A stretch of DNA of 64,000 nucleotides from Verpa conica (lineage: Eukaryota > Ascomycota > Pezizomycetes > Pezizales > Morchellaceae): positions 496,001-560,000 of the forward strand of contig JAUFSD010000021.1 of assembly GCA_033030425.1 (NCBI GenBank), written 5' to 3'. Shown piece after piece: positions 35,101 through 47,794 of this stretch; positions within the stretch are counted from its first letter, which is position 1; each line of letters begins with the position of its first letter. Under the pieces are notes generated by a model that was not told where the DNA came from, ran no database searches, and was given only the letters and a program-made list of their open reading frames with translations. The translations under genes and the position numbers were made by a program.

Positions 35101-36525
35101 AGGAAACACCCTAACAGTATGGACAGTCTAGCCCCTAAAAGAGCTCTAGGCTTGTTCTGTGTTCAGCTACCTATATATGTACCTATCACCCTCCATCTAT
35201 ACCGGCCAATTGCTCAAAAAAAAAATCTGTCAATAGGGCCACCAACAGAACAGACTAGATAAGAGAGAATTTTTCTTAGGAAGAAATAATAAAAACCAAA
35301 AGGATAGAAACACTCCCGAAGACAGAAAAGACTTAAAGACTTAACCTCTGTAGTCCTCAAGCGCTAAAAAAAATTTAAAAAGCGTACTAACATTACGCAA
35401 CCTAATCAAAAATCAAACCTCCTTTCTCAAGCCGAGGTATAAGGTAAGTTTTTACGTAGGTGGGGGGTAGGATGTGTCAGTAGTAGAGTAAAGACAAGTG
35501 ATAAAGTAGATAAACCCTACTAGGCGTCAGAAAACAGGATGTAACGGGTCTTTTGAATTGAACCGAAGGCACTATTACCACGACTAAAGGATTAGCAGCC
35601 AAGGAGGGAATTAATGGCAGGCAGAAAACTACAATAGATAAGTGGGAAAGGGGCCAGCAAAAGATGAATGGAGGGGGAATAACATGCTGGAAACCCTTAA
35701 ACAAACCTTACACCACAAGTATAAATAACACGAAACGGTGAGAATGCATACATATAAAATATGCGTTCGGAAAAGAGGAAAAAGTGACTAAGATGTAAAA
35801 ATCAATTCCACTCCAACCCAATGACACCCATACACAAATAGAGACAAAAAAAACAACTCGTAAAAGTAAAAGAAAAACCCATATCCTTTCATATAGAAAA
35901 ATTCACCAGTTGCACCTAGCCCATTCTTTTGATACCAACGTTTTTTTGTTTCGTGCTTCGCCCAGATAGCCCAGTTGAATACGGGAATGCCGAGAGTGGA
36001 GACTGTCGAGTATCTTGGTGAGACAAACACCGGTCGATCAGGTCCAAGAGATCCCAGCGAAGCCGACTTTGAAGGGAAAAAGAAAAAGGGAAAAAAGAGA
36101 AAAAAAACAGACCCAACCCCACAACCGATGCCACATTTTGTACGTGCGATATTTTGCCCCCCAACCCACCCCCCTCCCAAATCCAATATACCCCATCTTT
36201 GCAAACAACCCAAACCCCATTTGCTTGTACCCAATAAAGTTCTTCCTCCCAGAAACTCTTGCTCTTCACTGGAAGGAAGAAACAAAGGAAAATAACAGGA
36301 AAAACAACAACCCCTTTTAAATGCCTTCGCCATTGTGACTGAAACCCCCTCTGCCCACCTGTAGGTATCCGTACCCCGACCCGGAAAAAAAAACGAACAA
36401 TTACAAGACTTAAAACACTCAACAAAAAGCAAGTTTAAACAGGTCCTCCCAAGACACAGCGCCCCGAAGTATCAAGAATAAACACCCCAAACAAAAGAGA
36501 ACCCAACTATAAAACATAAAAATAC
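32125..36525. other. Long intergenic region, no supported gene
   Basis: About 4.4 kb. The first kilobase is T-rich 3' flank. From 33.6 to 35.4 kb the sequence is AT-rich with a TTTCG microsatellite (about 33580-33600) and short hairpins such as GATCCTC-CATAA-GAGGATC near 34650. From 35.8 to 36.4 kb it is low-complexity purine/pyrimidine sequence with long but implausible open frames. Confidence 0.5.
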
Positions 36526-38058
36526 CTAGCCCCAAACGCTAGCGACAGTTCCAAGACCCTTGTTGCTAGGACCCCAAACCTTGCTCCAACCAAGCCCATC
36601 AGCACCTTGGCCACTAGGAGTGGAGTTATTAGAAGGTGCAGGTGAGGACCTCTCCTTAGAAATATTATTGAATGGGTCATTCTCTTGGGCAAAGCCATAG
36701 CTCAGAGGAGAAGGCAAAGGTGTTGTAGACCTTTTACTATTGGTAACGGCAGGATTCTGGCCCTGCGTTGGGCGTGTTCCGATAGGGGCAACCCCTGATG
36801 AAGTCACAGGTGTAGAGGGTGCGCGTTGCGCACGTGGCGGAGAGCCACCAGGAGAAGACGCCGAAGTCCGACTTGACTGCGCTTGAGCACCTGCGTTATC
36901 GAATAAGCTAAATGATGCAGACTTCGACGACGGCGAAGAAGCGCTGTTTGTGCGAGAACGCGTCGGTGAGGCAACGGCAGACTGCCCTGCATGAGGGCCT
37001 TGCTCAGTTGCAGGTGTTTGAACTGGAGTAGTATCAATGCTGCCATTCTGCTGATTCCCAAATGGGTCAAACGCGGATGAAGGAGACGGACCACGTGTAC
37101 CACCAGCATTAGAACCAGGAGCCGAAGGCCCATTTGAATGGATATTGGATCCTCGCGATGTATTATTCTCATCCATGTGGGAGCCGTCTTCGGATGGATG
37201 ACCATCGGGATTTCCGGCATAAAGAGCACGGTGCTGGCGAGCAATAAGTTCACGTCGCTCGTCTTCGGTCATGGCGCTGGGACTCATGACGCGGTCCTTT
37301 CCATAGGTGGAAATTTCGGCCAACAATGCTAAAGGGCCTTTATAAGTTGGGTCTCTCCCAAGATTTGGAGTGTTCGAAGACATACTCCTATTATACTGCT
37401 GCTCTTGATGATAATTGCGCAGATCACGCTCCCTTTGAGCAGCCAATCTTCGCTTCGCTTGCATCATTTGCTCCGCCTCGGTCTGGCGCGGCTGAAAACG
37501 TTGAGTGGCGTAAAAGTTCTGAAGATTTGCAGCAGATTGAGAGCGCATTACATCAAACTCCTGAACAGAGTAGTGACGAGAAGGCAAAGGCGTCACCATG
37601 CGCGAATCTGAGTACATTAGCCATCTATTAAATAAAGACACAAAAAAAGGGGCATATAATAGAAATTATCTACAGAAGTATTTACCATGTTCAGGGAAAC
37701 CACGGGGGCTCAAGACTGGCAACGAGTCACGACGCTGCGGAGCAAACATCTTCCCACTTTTAACAAGGTTATCAACAGCCCGGTCAACCTCTATTGTATG
37801 TAATTAGTATTCGGCAATAGGATACTGGGATAACCTAGGTAACTACTCACCATCGATCTGGGCGCCGAAAGCAGCAGGGTCTTCTGGCTTCATTTGAGCT
37901 GTGTACCGTGCAGTCAGATCCGAAGGGTCGGAGGCGTGAGAACGTGGAAAGTGCGTCTGGACGGGAGTAGTACCAGCCCGCCCTTCCCAGTTGGGACGAG
38001 AGCTTTGCCAGGTTGCGGCTTGGGGTTGGGCTTGGGCTTGATTTTCGTAGTAGGACAT
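36526..38058 (-). CDS. Conserved low-complexity fungal protein, 464 residues
   Basis: Three exons on the minus strand: 38058-37851, 37790-37686 and 37607-36526. The start MSYYENQAQAQPQAATWQSS leads into DPSDLTARYTAQMKPEDPAAF, then VDNLVKSGKMFAPQRRDSLP. Next comes an ordered-looking block, RHYSVQEFDVMRSQSAANLQ. A Gln/Arg-rich helix (AEQMMQAKRRLAAQRERDL) follows. GRDPTYKGPLALLAEISTYG and ELIARQHRALYAGNPDG precede a long Ser/Pro/Asn-rich disordered tail ending in GLGWSKVWGPSNKGLG. I do not recognise the family. The third exon must begin at CTCAG/ATTCG because the nearer acceptor gives a stop. The leader (plus strand about 38460-38550) is a purine-rich tract. Confidence 0.75.
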
Positions 38059-40750
38059 GACTGAACGCTCTGGATGTGTAAAATATGAAGCGAGGGAAGG
38101 TTTATTAACAAGATTTTATGCAGTCGTCAGTGAAAAAAGGCCTAGATGGCTACTACACACTATGACCGAAAGAGGGGATGGGGAGAGTTTCGATCCTGTC
38201 TAAATAGTGGGGAAGGAAAATCGTTAGCGATGAATAAATAATGAGGAAGTTTTTCTTGATTCTTGGACCGGCCAATAGCATTGTGAGGAATCGAGGGATA
38301 AGGATGAACAGCAAGATAGAAGCAGAACTTTTTTTCGGTACATAAAAAGTGCAGCTAAATGGGCTACCACCACAACAACGTATGCAAGACAACGACAATG
38401 GCTAGGGGAAAATTGACATACCACTAGCACAACAGATGAATAGCAGACAAAAGGGTTGTCTGCTGAAGTATGATGGTGGAAGAGGTGGAGGAGGTGGAGG
38501 AGGAGGAGCAGAGGAGCAGAGAAGAGGAAGAAGGAAGAAGGAGTTCTTGTGTCGATGGGAAGAAGAAGCAAAGAGGGGATGAGAGGTTGGGTGTGGAAGT
38601 CCTCGGGGTTGGGGGTTAGCCTTTTGGGGTTAAACTGGTGATGACGGGGTTGTGCGGGAAAAGGGAAATGGAAAGGGCCCGTGTGCAGCAGCCAGCAAAG
38701 GAGGAGGAAAGGGAAAAGAGGGAAAAGAAAGGGAAAGAAAAATATATATAAATATCCCTAGGATTCAAAAAGAGGATAAAATACTGTTCAACTAGAAAAC
38801 TGGAGACCTTTCGCTCCCTCTGCGCCGACCACAAACGCCGAAAGAAGATATCCCGGCAACCACGACAGGCAACAGTCTGGACAGGAAGGGTCCCTCAAGT
38901 AAGGAGGCCAAGTCTGGTCGAGCGATGTGCGGGATGGGGGGGAGGTATCGCTCCACGCTTCCCAGTCTTCCAGTCCGCCAGCGTTGGGCCGCTGCAGTGC
39001 CAGTCTGTAATTACTGTCATTGGCTACCTGTGGAGTGGAGGCAGCATATGCTGTGACCGACCCTTCACGCCGCTGGATTGGGCAGGTTCGGTGATGGGTC
39101 TTCACTTCCTCACTTTTTTGGTACAATGTGCATCATTCGGTACTATTTAGTCCCACCTTTTTCTCGTGTCCTTCTCGAGGTACCACAACCGTGAACGTGT
39201 CCTGACCACGACTTAAAAATCCCAAATAATGGTATTCTCTCCTCCAGCTATGGACGTGATTTGTGCAAGGTCGAAATTCAATTGCGCAAAGTGGCCTCTT
39301 GGGTTGGATCCCGCCGTACCCTGCTCTGATAAATCCAAACTGGTCCGCAGTTTAGATTTCTAATTCTAAAGCGTCCATAAGATGGAACGTATGTATGGAA
39401 TGTTCTGAAACAAGTCACCAGGGAAATATGGTAATCCAGAGTAAACCGCACATAGCGAAGAACAATGCCTTTTTCGGGAAGCCCACAACTTCGCGCCATA
39501 GGAAGAGTCTCCCCATAAACATGGACCTAGTGGCTAGCAGCAACTTGGATGTCATAGATATCTCGGCAGGCATGTGCCCTTCTACACCACCAAAATTATG
39601 TACATGCCGTAACTAGAAAGCGTATCTCTGCTGTTCCACTTCTGAGGGCTTAAGCCTAGGTTAGGAACAGTCTCTACACCCTGCATCAAGCCGATAGGGC
39701 AGCAACCAAAAAAGCAAAGCCAGAGGAAGATAAATCATACCTGGCCGCTGGTATAACCCGAGATCCCCAGGTTTTGAGATATATACCCCGAGAACACCTA
39801 TTTCCTCTCGTTCCTAAAATGTCTGAAGAGGTGCCCATGGTTCAACGAAGAGATACCATATTTTTGTAACAAGGGTGTACGAAAATCCACCGATCCCTTC
39901 TGTGTGCGAGGACGATCCTGTCTACCTTTCGCCTCGACACTCTTTTCCAGAATCATAATCCCGTGATGTACCCTGTACAACTGATTACGGCGCCCAATAT
40001 GTTACGATCCAATCACCAAAACCGTAGAGATCAACGCCCAGCCCTAACAGCCAACGAAGAACACTAGATGGAAGGTATCTTCAAAATTACAAAGTGGCAA
40101 CCAGACCGAAACCGCTGATCTCTTTTGTGGCTCATGAGCAGTGACGCCATACTATCCGAGAAATTCTGAAGGAAAAAAAAGAAAGGGTGTGTAGAGAAAG
40201 CCTATGTTTGCCCATCGTCACATCTCACACGGGCTCTCATCCGGCACCTTCAGGATCAGTCCATCCTGGTTTCCACCGCTATTCATTTTCCCTGTATACT
40301 TGGATATTCCTTTTTCTCCCACCCTCTTTTCTTAGGAATATTACTCTCTGGGACTCCCCAGCCTATTCATGTCCCCGCCCGCTGGTCCCCGGAACAGTAC
40401 TGGCTATCTCTCGGGGTATCGGAAAAGACGAAATTCCCGTTAACGCCTTGTAACCGAGACTACCTACGCTTGCCAGAGAAATACCTATGTAGACACGAGC
40501 CCAGGATGTACCGCGCCCTAGTAGCGTATAATATGTGGGCAATTTATCATGTCGAATAAGTCACACTGCAGATATACCGTAAACATCACCAACAGCAGAG
40601 CTCCTGAACAATTTCCGGAGTTTTCTATACTTTGCATAACTCTAGATAAAGAGTGGCTACACGCGCCTGTGGTGATGGGGAGGAGACCCATGGCTGTCAA
40701 TCGTGAAAATCTGTACCTGGCAACTCCTTCGGACTGCACGGGTCCTTGAT

Positions 40751-40799
40751 CAAGTGGGCCGACACTGGAAAGTCGGTGATTTTCCTCAGGGCCCACTTG
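40751..40799. repeat. Perfect 10-base inverted repeat with inner hairpin
   Basis: CAAGTGGGCC (40751-40760) pairs with GGCCCACTTG (40790-40799). Inside the loop CCGAC...GTCGG can also pair. This is a compact structured RNA or a chance palindrome; no family is recognised. Confidence 0.45.
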
Positions 40800-41244
40800 G
40801 CCTTTGCACCATAAGCACGCCAGGCTTGGGACAGACAACAAAAATTAGGTTACCCCAATGAAGGTTGAAACCCTGAAACAGGCAGCTGCTGGCTGCTACG
40901 TCCGAGACTCGGAAACCAGTCGCACAATAAGGTTCGCCCGACAAGATCAAACTGAACGAAATTCAGAGCCTCAAGTCCACCTGTGTGATCCATGGTGCAA
41001 GCGCTTCTAGGCTACCAGGTAGATAACTTGCCCTGAAGCGCGTACCAGATAAAAGTTTTTCTCGATCCTTTCGATTATGATGCCTTAACTGCTAGCGCCC
41101 GATAAGGTTCAGTTACCTCACGTGGTATCTTACAACAGAGCCTTGGCGGTAGCATCGCATGGACCCTTGTTTTTGCGGTTAGCCTTGGCGCAGTGCATAA
41201 GGGTTAGGGGTGGAGACTGAAATAGCAATTAATTACATATAACT

Positions 41245-41492
41245 ACTCGTGCGTTAATTAATAACTCGGAATGGGGTTACAACCACCAAAATGTGTATAG
41301 TGGTGTAATAACAACGAGAAAGCTAGTGAGAACCTATAGCATTCTAATTTGTACTTCAAGCAGATATTAGCTAGTCTTAGCTACATTTGGAGCCTATTTA
41401 CTAGGTGTTTTTGATGGTGTTTTGGTGTTGTGGCTATGAAGATTCCGAGTTATTAATTAACGCGCGAGTACATAGATATACATGTACTCGCG
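41245..41492. mobile_element. MITE-like inverted-repeat element
   Basis: ACTCGTGCGTTAATTAATAA plus CTCGGAAT (41245-41272) recurs inverted at 41442-41469 with one mismatch. The right end extends into a perfect hairpin, GCGCGAGTACAT...ATGTACTCGCGC (to about 41492). The element is roughly 250 bases and non-coding. Exact outer ends and target duplication are unclear. Confidence 0.6.
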
Positions 41493-42177
41493 CCAGGAGT
41501 GAAGTATTGTGGCAGACTGGCTGTCACGGGTCTGAGCGTCATAGTTTTTCTTTGTTGCTACCACCGCGCTACGGATCTACACAATCGTTATATTTCCCTT
41601 TTCAGTAGGCCCCAATACTTCACCTTTGACACGAGTATATGTAGTCGTTTGCCATGAAACATGTAAATATTTAATTATTGATCTTAGGATGATAATAGAG
41701 CGCCTGCGGTCGAGGGTACATCTATTTACGTATACGGAATTTCTCTCATCTGCACTCATGGTATCGGGTTCCCTGCAAGATCTGGCTTAAATCGCTAATA
41801 AATTATTTAGCCTCTTCATATCGTAGGCTGCATGTACTATGGTCCATTTATTCTTCCTGTCGCAGGATTGAGTGATGAGCAATGGGTTAAGAGGACTAAA
41901 GCTACATGTATCCTATGGGTGATAGTGACGAGTGATTACCTATGAATAAAGAATAAGTGATTTTTGAGGTCGAGTGATTTTCTGTGCCCACAATAACTTC
42001 GAGAAAAATAGCTCCTATCTAGTAAATAGTCGACCTTTTACTGCTTAATTACAATCAGGAGAAAGATATTATATAAAAATAATGATTCACCTAACTACAG
42101 CACATCATCTAGCCTTTTCTTACCCTTATGTACAGATTCCACCAGAGAGGTCCCAACAGATTTTTGTCCGTCCTAGA

Positions 42178-44365
42178 TTAAGGCCGATTCTTAAACACGC
42201 TCGGCAATTTCTTTGCTGCCTCAGCAATTTTCGGAGAGTAGTGCTTTCTTAGTAAAACTGTTTCCCAAATAGTCGCTGCGTAAGGATTACTAGTTTCTGG
42301 CTCGTCGATATCCATTTTGTATGTTCCATCACCAACTCTTTCCTCTGTGGAGAATAACCCGTGGAGTCTCCGTTTGTGTTTTCTAGCCATCTTATTCAAC
42401 ATTTCCAGTGTTGCTAATGTCGACTTCTCTGGCATATTCAAACTCGAAGTCATTAGTCGTTTTGTGAACGCTGCAATTCGGATCGGTGTGTTTGACTTGT
42501 TCGTATTTTGCTGGAAAAAGATTGTATTTAGCGCGCGAATGAGCATCTCGATCTCAGTTGACACGTTGATTCGTTTTGAGGGCGGTGTGGGATCATTTGG
42601 ATCAGGAAGATGGAGGGATTTTGTAGAGAGTTCAAGATCGGGAGAGATCGAGAGAGGGATTAGAGTAGCGTAGAAATGTGCTGTGAAAAATGTTAGATCG
42701 ATATTCATCCCCTCGCCTGTTCTGGGAGTTAGCTACTTTGGTTCGAAGTACGGTTAAGGAAGGGGGAGACTACCTTGACCAGACAACAAGGCAAACGCTG
42801 TTATGATGCAGAGAAGAGTTTCACGGGTGGAGTTGCGTTTCGTTGGAGTTTCGATATCGCCTATCTCCCCTGCCTCCTCTTCTAATGCTGTAGTAGTAAG
42901 CTCTTTCAAAGCTACGAGGAGATCACCAAAAAAGTCCATGTTTATTAGGTGTGCATATCTACGTACCCAAGCTGTTAATTATAACTGCTCCATTGTAATG
43001 AAGGTGGGGTGAATCTCACTTTGCTAGCCCCTCTAATGTTGCGCCCATGAGCCCTGGTGGCCTTTCCTTGAGAATCCTGAAGTAAGTCCCAAAGACCAGC
43101 TTCAGCGTCTCAGACTGTCTCTCTTCCTTTTCCTCGTGCGATACTGTTGCGTCTGCTTCATCCATCTCCTTCTCAGAAACTCGCCTTTCCTTTTCTATTT
43201 TCCTAGCCTTCTTGGTCCTGAATGTACGATCTTTCTTCTTGCGTTTCCTTGGGTTATCAACCGCTTCCGAAGAAGCTTTTATGTCGAGCTCCGAAAGAAG
43301 GCGTAATGATAGAAACGTATTTAGGGTAGATTCGTCCACATTGAAACTTTTGGCTTTAAACATCTTTGTGAGGAGTTGAACAGCCTCAAATGAAGCTGCA
43401 CCATCATCGTCATTGCGGAAAAGGTCCTCTAGTGCTATACGACATTTTATAAATATCTCATCTACCGTCTTGATGCTAACTCGCTCGACAATGATTTTGA
43501 GAAGTTGGCTACGAAAGTTAAAATGTGGGACTGCGGATATGAGACCACAAGCACAATTTACTGCGATCCCTCCGAGGGCAATGGTTTTTGGTGAGCGGTC
43601 GTTTCTAGAAGCTGCTATTTATTAGTCTACCATTATTTCTGATCTCAAATAAAAGAGGCTCACCCCGAGACAAGTCCGCTAGGCTTTCGACATATGCTTG
43701 GTAATTTGAAACTAGAGACTGCTCGAAACCTCTAAGCTTCTTCACTTCCTTTGTAACTTTAGCCTTCTGCTCCTCCTCTGCTAAAGGTCTTATCCTATAG
43801 CCTGGTATAATATTTTTGTAGATGGCCAATTGTGTCGCTAGTGCTAGCTTCTGTATAGTGACGTTCTGGTCCTCTGATATCTCGCGCAGTTTCCGGAGTA
43901 ATCCAACCTAACCCGATAATCACAGTGAGAAACGTTTATGTCGAATAAAAACCTCTAATCGATGGTTATACATACATTCTCCTCTGGATCTTCATTTAGG
44001 CTTGTTGCAACATTTGCAAGCTCTTCTTTCGCATCTACTATTCTCTGCCGTTCTGAAATCTTAGGGCGGACCTCTTCCTCTAATAGTTCTTCCGCAACTC
44101 CAACCCAATCACCACCACCATCGCCATGTATATCCTCTTCGCCACTGTTATTTTCTCTCTCTAGAATGTGGGGTTGTTGTACTAATCCACCAGCAGTCTT
44201 AATCGGGAGTCTACTACTCTCCTTCTCCATCTTCCTCTTCTTTAGCGCTCGTGGTCGCCGCTCGTAATCCTGCTCGAGATCCCATTGTGCAGCGGCAGAA
44301 AAAGGGTGCTCATCTCCAGAATTTTTAGGAGTTGTGAGACTCAAGGTATTCTTCTTGGTCTTCAT
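42178..44365 (-). CDS. NOC3: Nucleolar complex protein Noc3
   Basis: I read five exons on the minus strand: 44365-43976, 43907-43664, 43614-43020, 42958-42774 and 42716-42178, giving 650 residues. Noc3 pairs with Noc2 in pre-60S export from nucleolus to nucleoplasm; in yeast it also has a reported role at replication origins. The Noc3 domain is visible as NVTIQKLALATQLAIYKNII and PGYRIRPLAEEEQKAKV. It continues with SLVSNYQAYVESL and VNCACGLISAVPHFNFRSQL. The middle holds a Lys/Arg/Glu-rich block (NPRKRKKKDRTFRTKKARKI). The C-terminus has a CBF/Mak21-type segment, IAAFTKRLMTSSLNMPEKST, followed by RRLHGLFSTEE. Length matches yeast Noc3 (663). I chose the ATG at 44365 because the frame further upstream has no ATG. 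Confidence 0.93.
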
Positions 44366-44789
44366 AGTGTAGTGGGATCTTCTCCAGCGGGTGTTTTGCA
44401 GAGTTATGAGTTCTGGAGTGTAGTTTGGTGTTTGGTTGTCAAGCTTTTTTTTTTCTTCCTTCTCATTAGCAGAGCCGCAAACACAAGGGCTAGGGTTGCG
44501 GGGTTGGTATTCATAGGCGCTAGTAAACAAATCTTCCAGCAATAGTACCAGAGTCTTGTTTAACCTACAATACTCACTTTATTGAATTATCATCGCCTTA
44601 ATCTCACTAGATGCGTCTTTGCATATTTCTTACGGGAGAGCCTGCCCAGGGGTACACCCAGACCAATAGGCTCATTAGTTACCTATAGTACGGTGTCGGA
44701 TCTTATCGTAAAAATACGATGTAACCGCAATCACCCGCAACCCCACCCACGCAACCATAGATCACCCCATATCTCCTCCAAGCAAAGCC
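44366..44789. other. Noc3 upstream region
   Basis: About 420 bases without a supported gene. It is the promoter side of Noc3 and merges into a degraded transposon. Confidence 0.5.
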
Positions 44790-45145
44790 GTAAAATAATA
44801 AGGCTTATCTTCATGTAAGGTAATTCTATGATCCATATAGCAGATCATACAATGGATTTATTGGTGGATAATGGGGTGGAGTTGTTGGAGGTCTGGCCTG
44901 CCTATTCTCTAGATCTCAACCCTATTGAGCATGTTTGGGTACACCTCAAAAAGCTCTACCATCTATACTATTTCCACTTGGTAGATAATACTAAATTGCC
45001 AGAGGTATTAAAGCCTATGATATAAGAAGCTCTTATTCACTGCTGGGAGTTGATACCTGATATTCTTTTTGAAAGACTGATAAAAAACATTCCTAGGAGG
45101 ATTGAGGTTATTATAAAGGCAAAGAGTTGGTATAGAAAGTATTAG
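44790..45145 (+). pseudogene. Tc1/mariner-type transposase fragment
   Basis: The translation includes HTMDLLVDNGVELLEVWPAY then SLDLNPIEHVWVHLKKL, the hallmark end of a DDE transposase of the Tc1/mariner/pogo group (Glu in PIEHVW). An in-frame TAA at about 45023-45025 breaks it, after which EALIHCWELIPDILFERL continues to a stop at 45143-45145. Just upstream, MetTAA-GGT-AAT replaces the usual Met-Gln-Asp-Asn; the TAA would be a C-to-T change of CAA. The N-terminal half is missing. This is a dead relic beside the LTR nest. Confidence 0.75.
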
Positions 45146-45451
45146 ATAGAATATACTATAGTGCAAGAAGTCTTTAAAGTGTGCCTATATTTGAGCTATA
45201 ATGCAATCGATTTTTTAGTGGTTTTAGAGATGACTCTTTAAAAATATATAGTAAGGTGGTTTTAAAATAGGCTGTTTCTATACAGTTGGCTTGTAATTGA
45301 AGTTACTAATTTTTGGAATTTTTTAGTGTTTTTACCAATTTTTTAAAGTAGTTTTGGGGGAGGCCTAGTGTCACGGGCAGTTCCGGAGATACTGCACAAA
45401 CGTATAGAGCAATCAGTTCCAAATCAGACCAGCGCCCGCAGAAGGGGTCAT

Positions 45452-45810
45452 TGTAAAAACCGATCACCTATTGGGGAACAGCAGGCGATAATCACAAGGC
45501 AAGGCTAGTATCGAGAGACTAAGGGCTCAAGGACAAGGTAGGTATGGTAACAATATAAGTTGTTGCGTGAAGAACTAACTAACGGGCAGAGATGCGTCCC
45601 TTTTATACCCTTTCTGGAGGGACGCTGAGATCAACAATGAGACAATATGAGACTGAAGGAGCGACCTCCTTCTACATGAAACTATAGACGTCTCGTCCTG
45701 CAAGGCGTACTCCTTACATGACCAATGATAACAGGAATCCTACGAGATATGAAACGATACACGAAACAAGGAGATGGACAAGGCAGACTAGAAAATGGGT
45801 GTTCTTGACA
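45452..45810 (-). mobile_element. Solo LTR of family S
   Basis: This 359-base insertion in R1 has GTCAT on both sides (45447-45451 and 45811-45815). Read on the minus strand it starts TGTCAAGAACACCC and ends GGTTTTTACA, with GGTATAAAAGG as TATA box. Its termini resemble family L, but the body is different, so it is a related family. Confidence 0.85.
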
Positions 45811-46383
45811 GTCATCTTTAATATTGCCTTCACAAGGAGATTGAGTCGATTGCTTGCACAATAGTGCTGCCGTTTTACAAAAGAGTTCCAAAAGAGGTCT
45901 TTTAAGTCTGTACCGTTGCACGGAACGTTGATGGGATGCCAGATTTTTGGGATTAAGTTTTTTCTGGAGCTTTACATATGTTGAAGGAGACTGAATAGGA
46001 GTAGGATATCTGAAAGGCTTTGACGGGGCCTTTGTACCTTTAGTACAGGATTAGTAGGGGGAACTGACTTGGAGAAAAGATTTAACATATTTAAAGAATT
46101 TGTAAATCTTAGTTGTAATTTTTGGTAACATGGAAGGAGAATTGTATCAAGAACGACAAATTATCAGTTCTCACTTGGTCACAAATTATTACTCGACTAC
46201 CAATTAGCCTTATTTGTTTCATATCAGCTTCATGTCTAGTCTCATTTATGTCTCATGTATGGGATGACGTGACTTGCCACGTCATTAGAATCTCCTAGTT
46301 TCATATCGCGTATCATGTTCTTGTTTTCATGTAGTCTGACATGCTACATGTGTCAGAATTTTCCCTTTCATGTTTTAGCCATT

Positions 46384-47768
46384 CATCAGCAAACTTGAAG
46401 GTTTCTCTCTGACGCATCTGATGCATCTGAGGCTTGGGATGCAGTTGGTGGAATTCGACGTGTGACGACTTAACCATCGTCATGACTAGTCTTAAGTATC
46501 TCTCCATATAGAGACACCTAAGGATCTCCCTTGAGGAATAGGACTAGCTATCCCATTCCGGTCAATAGATACTAAGGAAAGTCATTACTATGATAGCCCG
46601 ATCCCTAAGCGAGCTGGCGAGCTCCTAGGACGTAGCGAAGCTCACCGTCGTCGGTATGCGACAGAGACCAGAGTAATGCGTCTGTAGCTTATAGCTTCGG
46701 GAGATACTAGTGCAATGAGACTGAAGCAGTTGCCTCCATGAACAGAGTTAAGCTCCTGTTCCTCTAGGAGAAATAACAACGGCTTCGCTGATGGCCAACC
46801 TTATGGGAGGCCGAGAGCCGTGAGATGAAAGCAAAGCTATGCTTACTAGTTAGGGCCGCCAGCAAAAGTAATAATTAACCTGGCGGCGTCACGATCGAAC
46901 CATACGGGGCTATGCCTTGTGCTTCGCCCTAAGGTCCTTATGGATCAAGATTACCTCTCCGCCACGTCCCCAGGTTGGACTAGGAACGTGGGAAAGGAAT
47001 CTAAGCAACGGCAGGAATCATCAGTGGGTTACCCTGCCTAGGGGACTCTGTGTTTTCTAACACCCGCGAGGCGTCCCACTGTGCCACCCGCCGTTTGCAG
47101 AGGGGGCCCCCCTGAGTTGCAGATTCCCTAACAAAAAGACAAGTTTTGGACCCCAAAAATAACCCCAAAACCGTCAGGAAAATTCGTCCAACCAAACCTA
47201 ACTCGGAGGGTATATGGGGGACAGTGCTGCAAATCCATAGGTGCAATCGGATTTGAAATCGGACCATTATAGCAAAAGTTACAGAGCTTTTAGTAACCAA
47301 CGCTTTTTAGTCGCTAGTCTATCGACCCCGCTAGTTCTTAGGGGCGCTCTAGACTCAGTTGATTTCCAAGCACGGAGGAACTGTTCCCCGCTCCTTGGCA
47401 GCCTGCTCGCAATCAAAATCCATAGCTTAAACCCGTCCTTCCCTCAAGACAATCATTCTTGCTAGTCAACGAACAACTGTTGTTCAGAGACCCTCATACT
47501 CTTCGCTAAAGACGTTTGTCTTCCCCTGGGAAGCAGAGCCTTTTAAAGTCTTTAGTTATCTATCCATTAAATCCTTATTCCTGTTTTGCCTAGGGACTGT
47601 CGACCTTCCGTGTTGACGAGCGGTTCTAAGCCTCGCTGCTGAAGCTTCTCGTCAGAAAGGGAGGTTGTTGGTTTTTTCTGGTACGGCAGTACTCCCCTGG
47701 GAGTGCCCCCGTTACAGTATCCTGACACAGTGCTTGTCCCTCCTGATACAAATTTTAGTTTGCTGATG
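46384..47768. mobile_element. Element X1 with CATCAGCAAACT terminal inverted repeats
   Basis: Perfect 12-base inverted termini, CATCAGCAAACT (46384-46395) and AGTTTGCTGATG (47757-47768), bound about 1.39 kb inside L3. Family L sequence resumes on the right with CAGTTCTTAG; about 20 bases of the LTR between the two flanks seem to be missing. No coding frame of note was found. The inside contains a tRNA-like stretch on the minus strand (about 46885-46975). The superfamily is not recognised. Confidence 0.6.
46885..46975 (-). other. Possible tRNA-derived stretch
   Basis: On the minus strand GACGTGGCGGAGAGGTAATC resembles the A-box region of a serine-type tRNA. About 55 bases later ATGGTTCGATCG resembles a B box. 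The acceptor and T stems do not pair well, so this is not a functional tRNA. It could be a tRNA pseudogene or the head of a SINE. Confidence 0.25.
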
Positions 47769-47794
47769 TTTTCTCAGTTCTTAGTTTTAGTTCT

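Larger units (their letters stand above)
38059..42177. other. Gene-poor region with one MITE-like element
   Basis: About 4.1 kb. Only short frames without domain resemblance are visible. Two inverted-repeat structures are listed separately (40751-40799 and 41245-41469). Confidence 0.5.

Noticed and set aside
35788..36432. 214-codon frame on the minus strand
   Set aside because: Translation is dominated by runs of Phe, Gly and Trp from low-complexity DNA; overlapping frames on both strands are equally open.
46885..46975. Functional tRNA gene
   Set aside because: A- and B-box-like strings are present, but the stems do not form a cloverleaf, so it was kept only as a weak tRNA-derived candidate.
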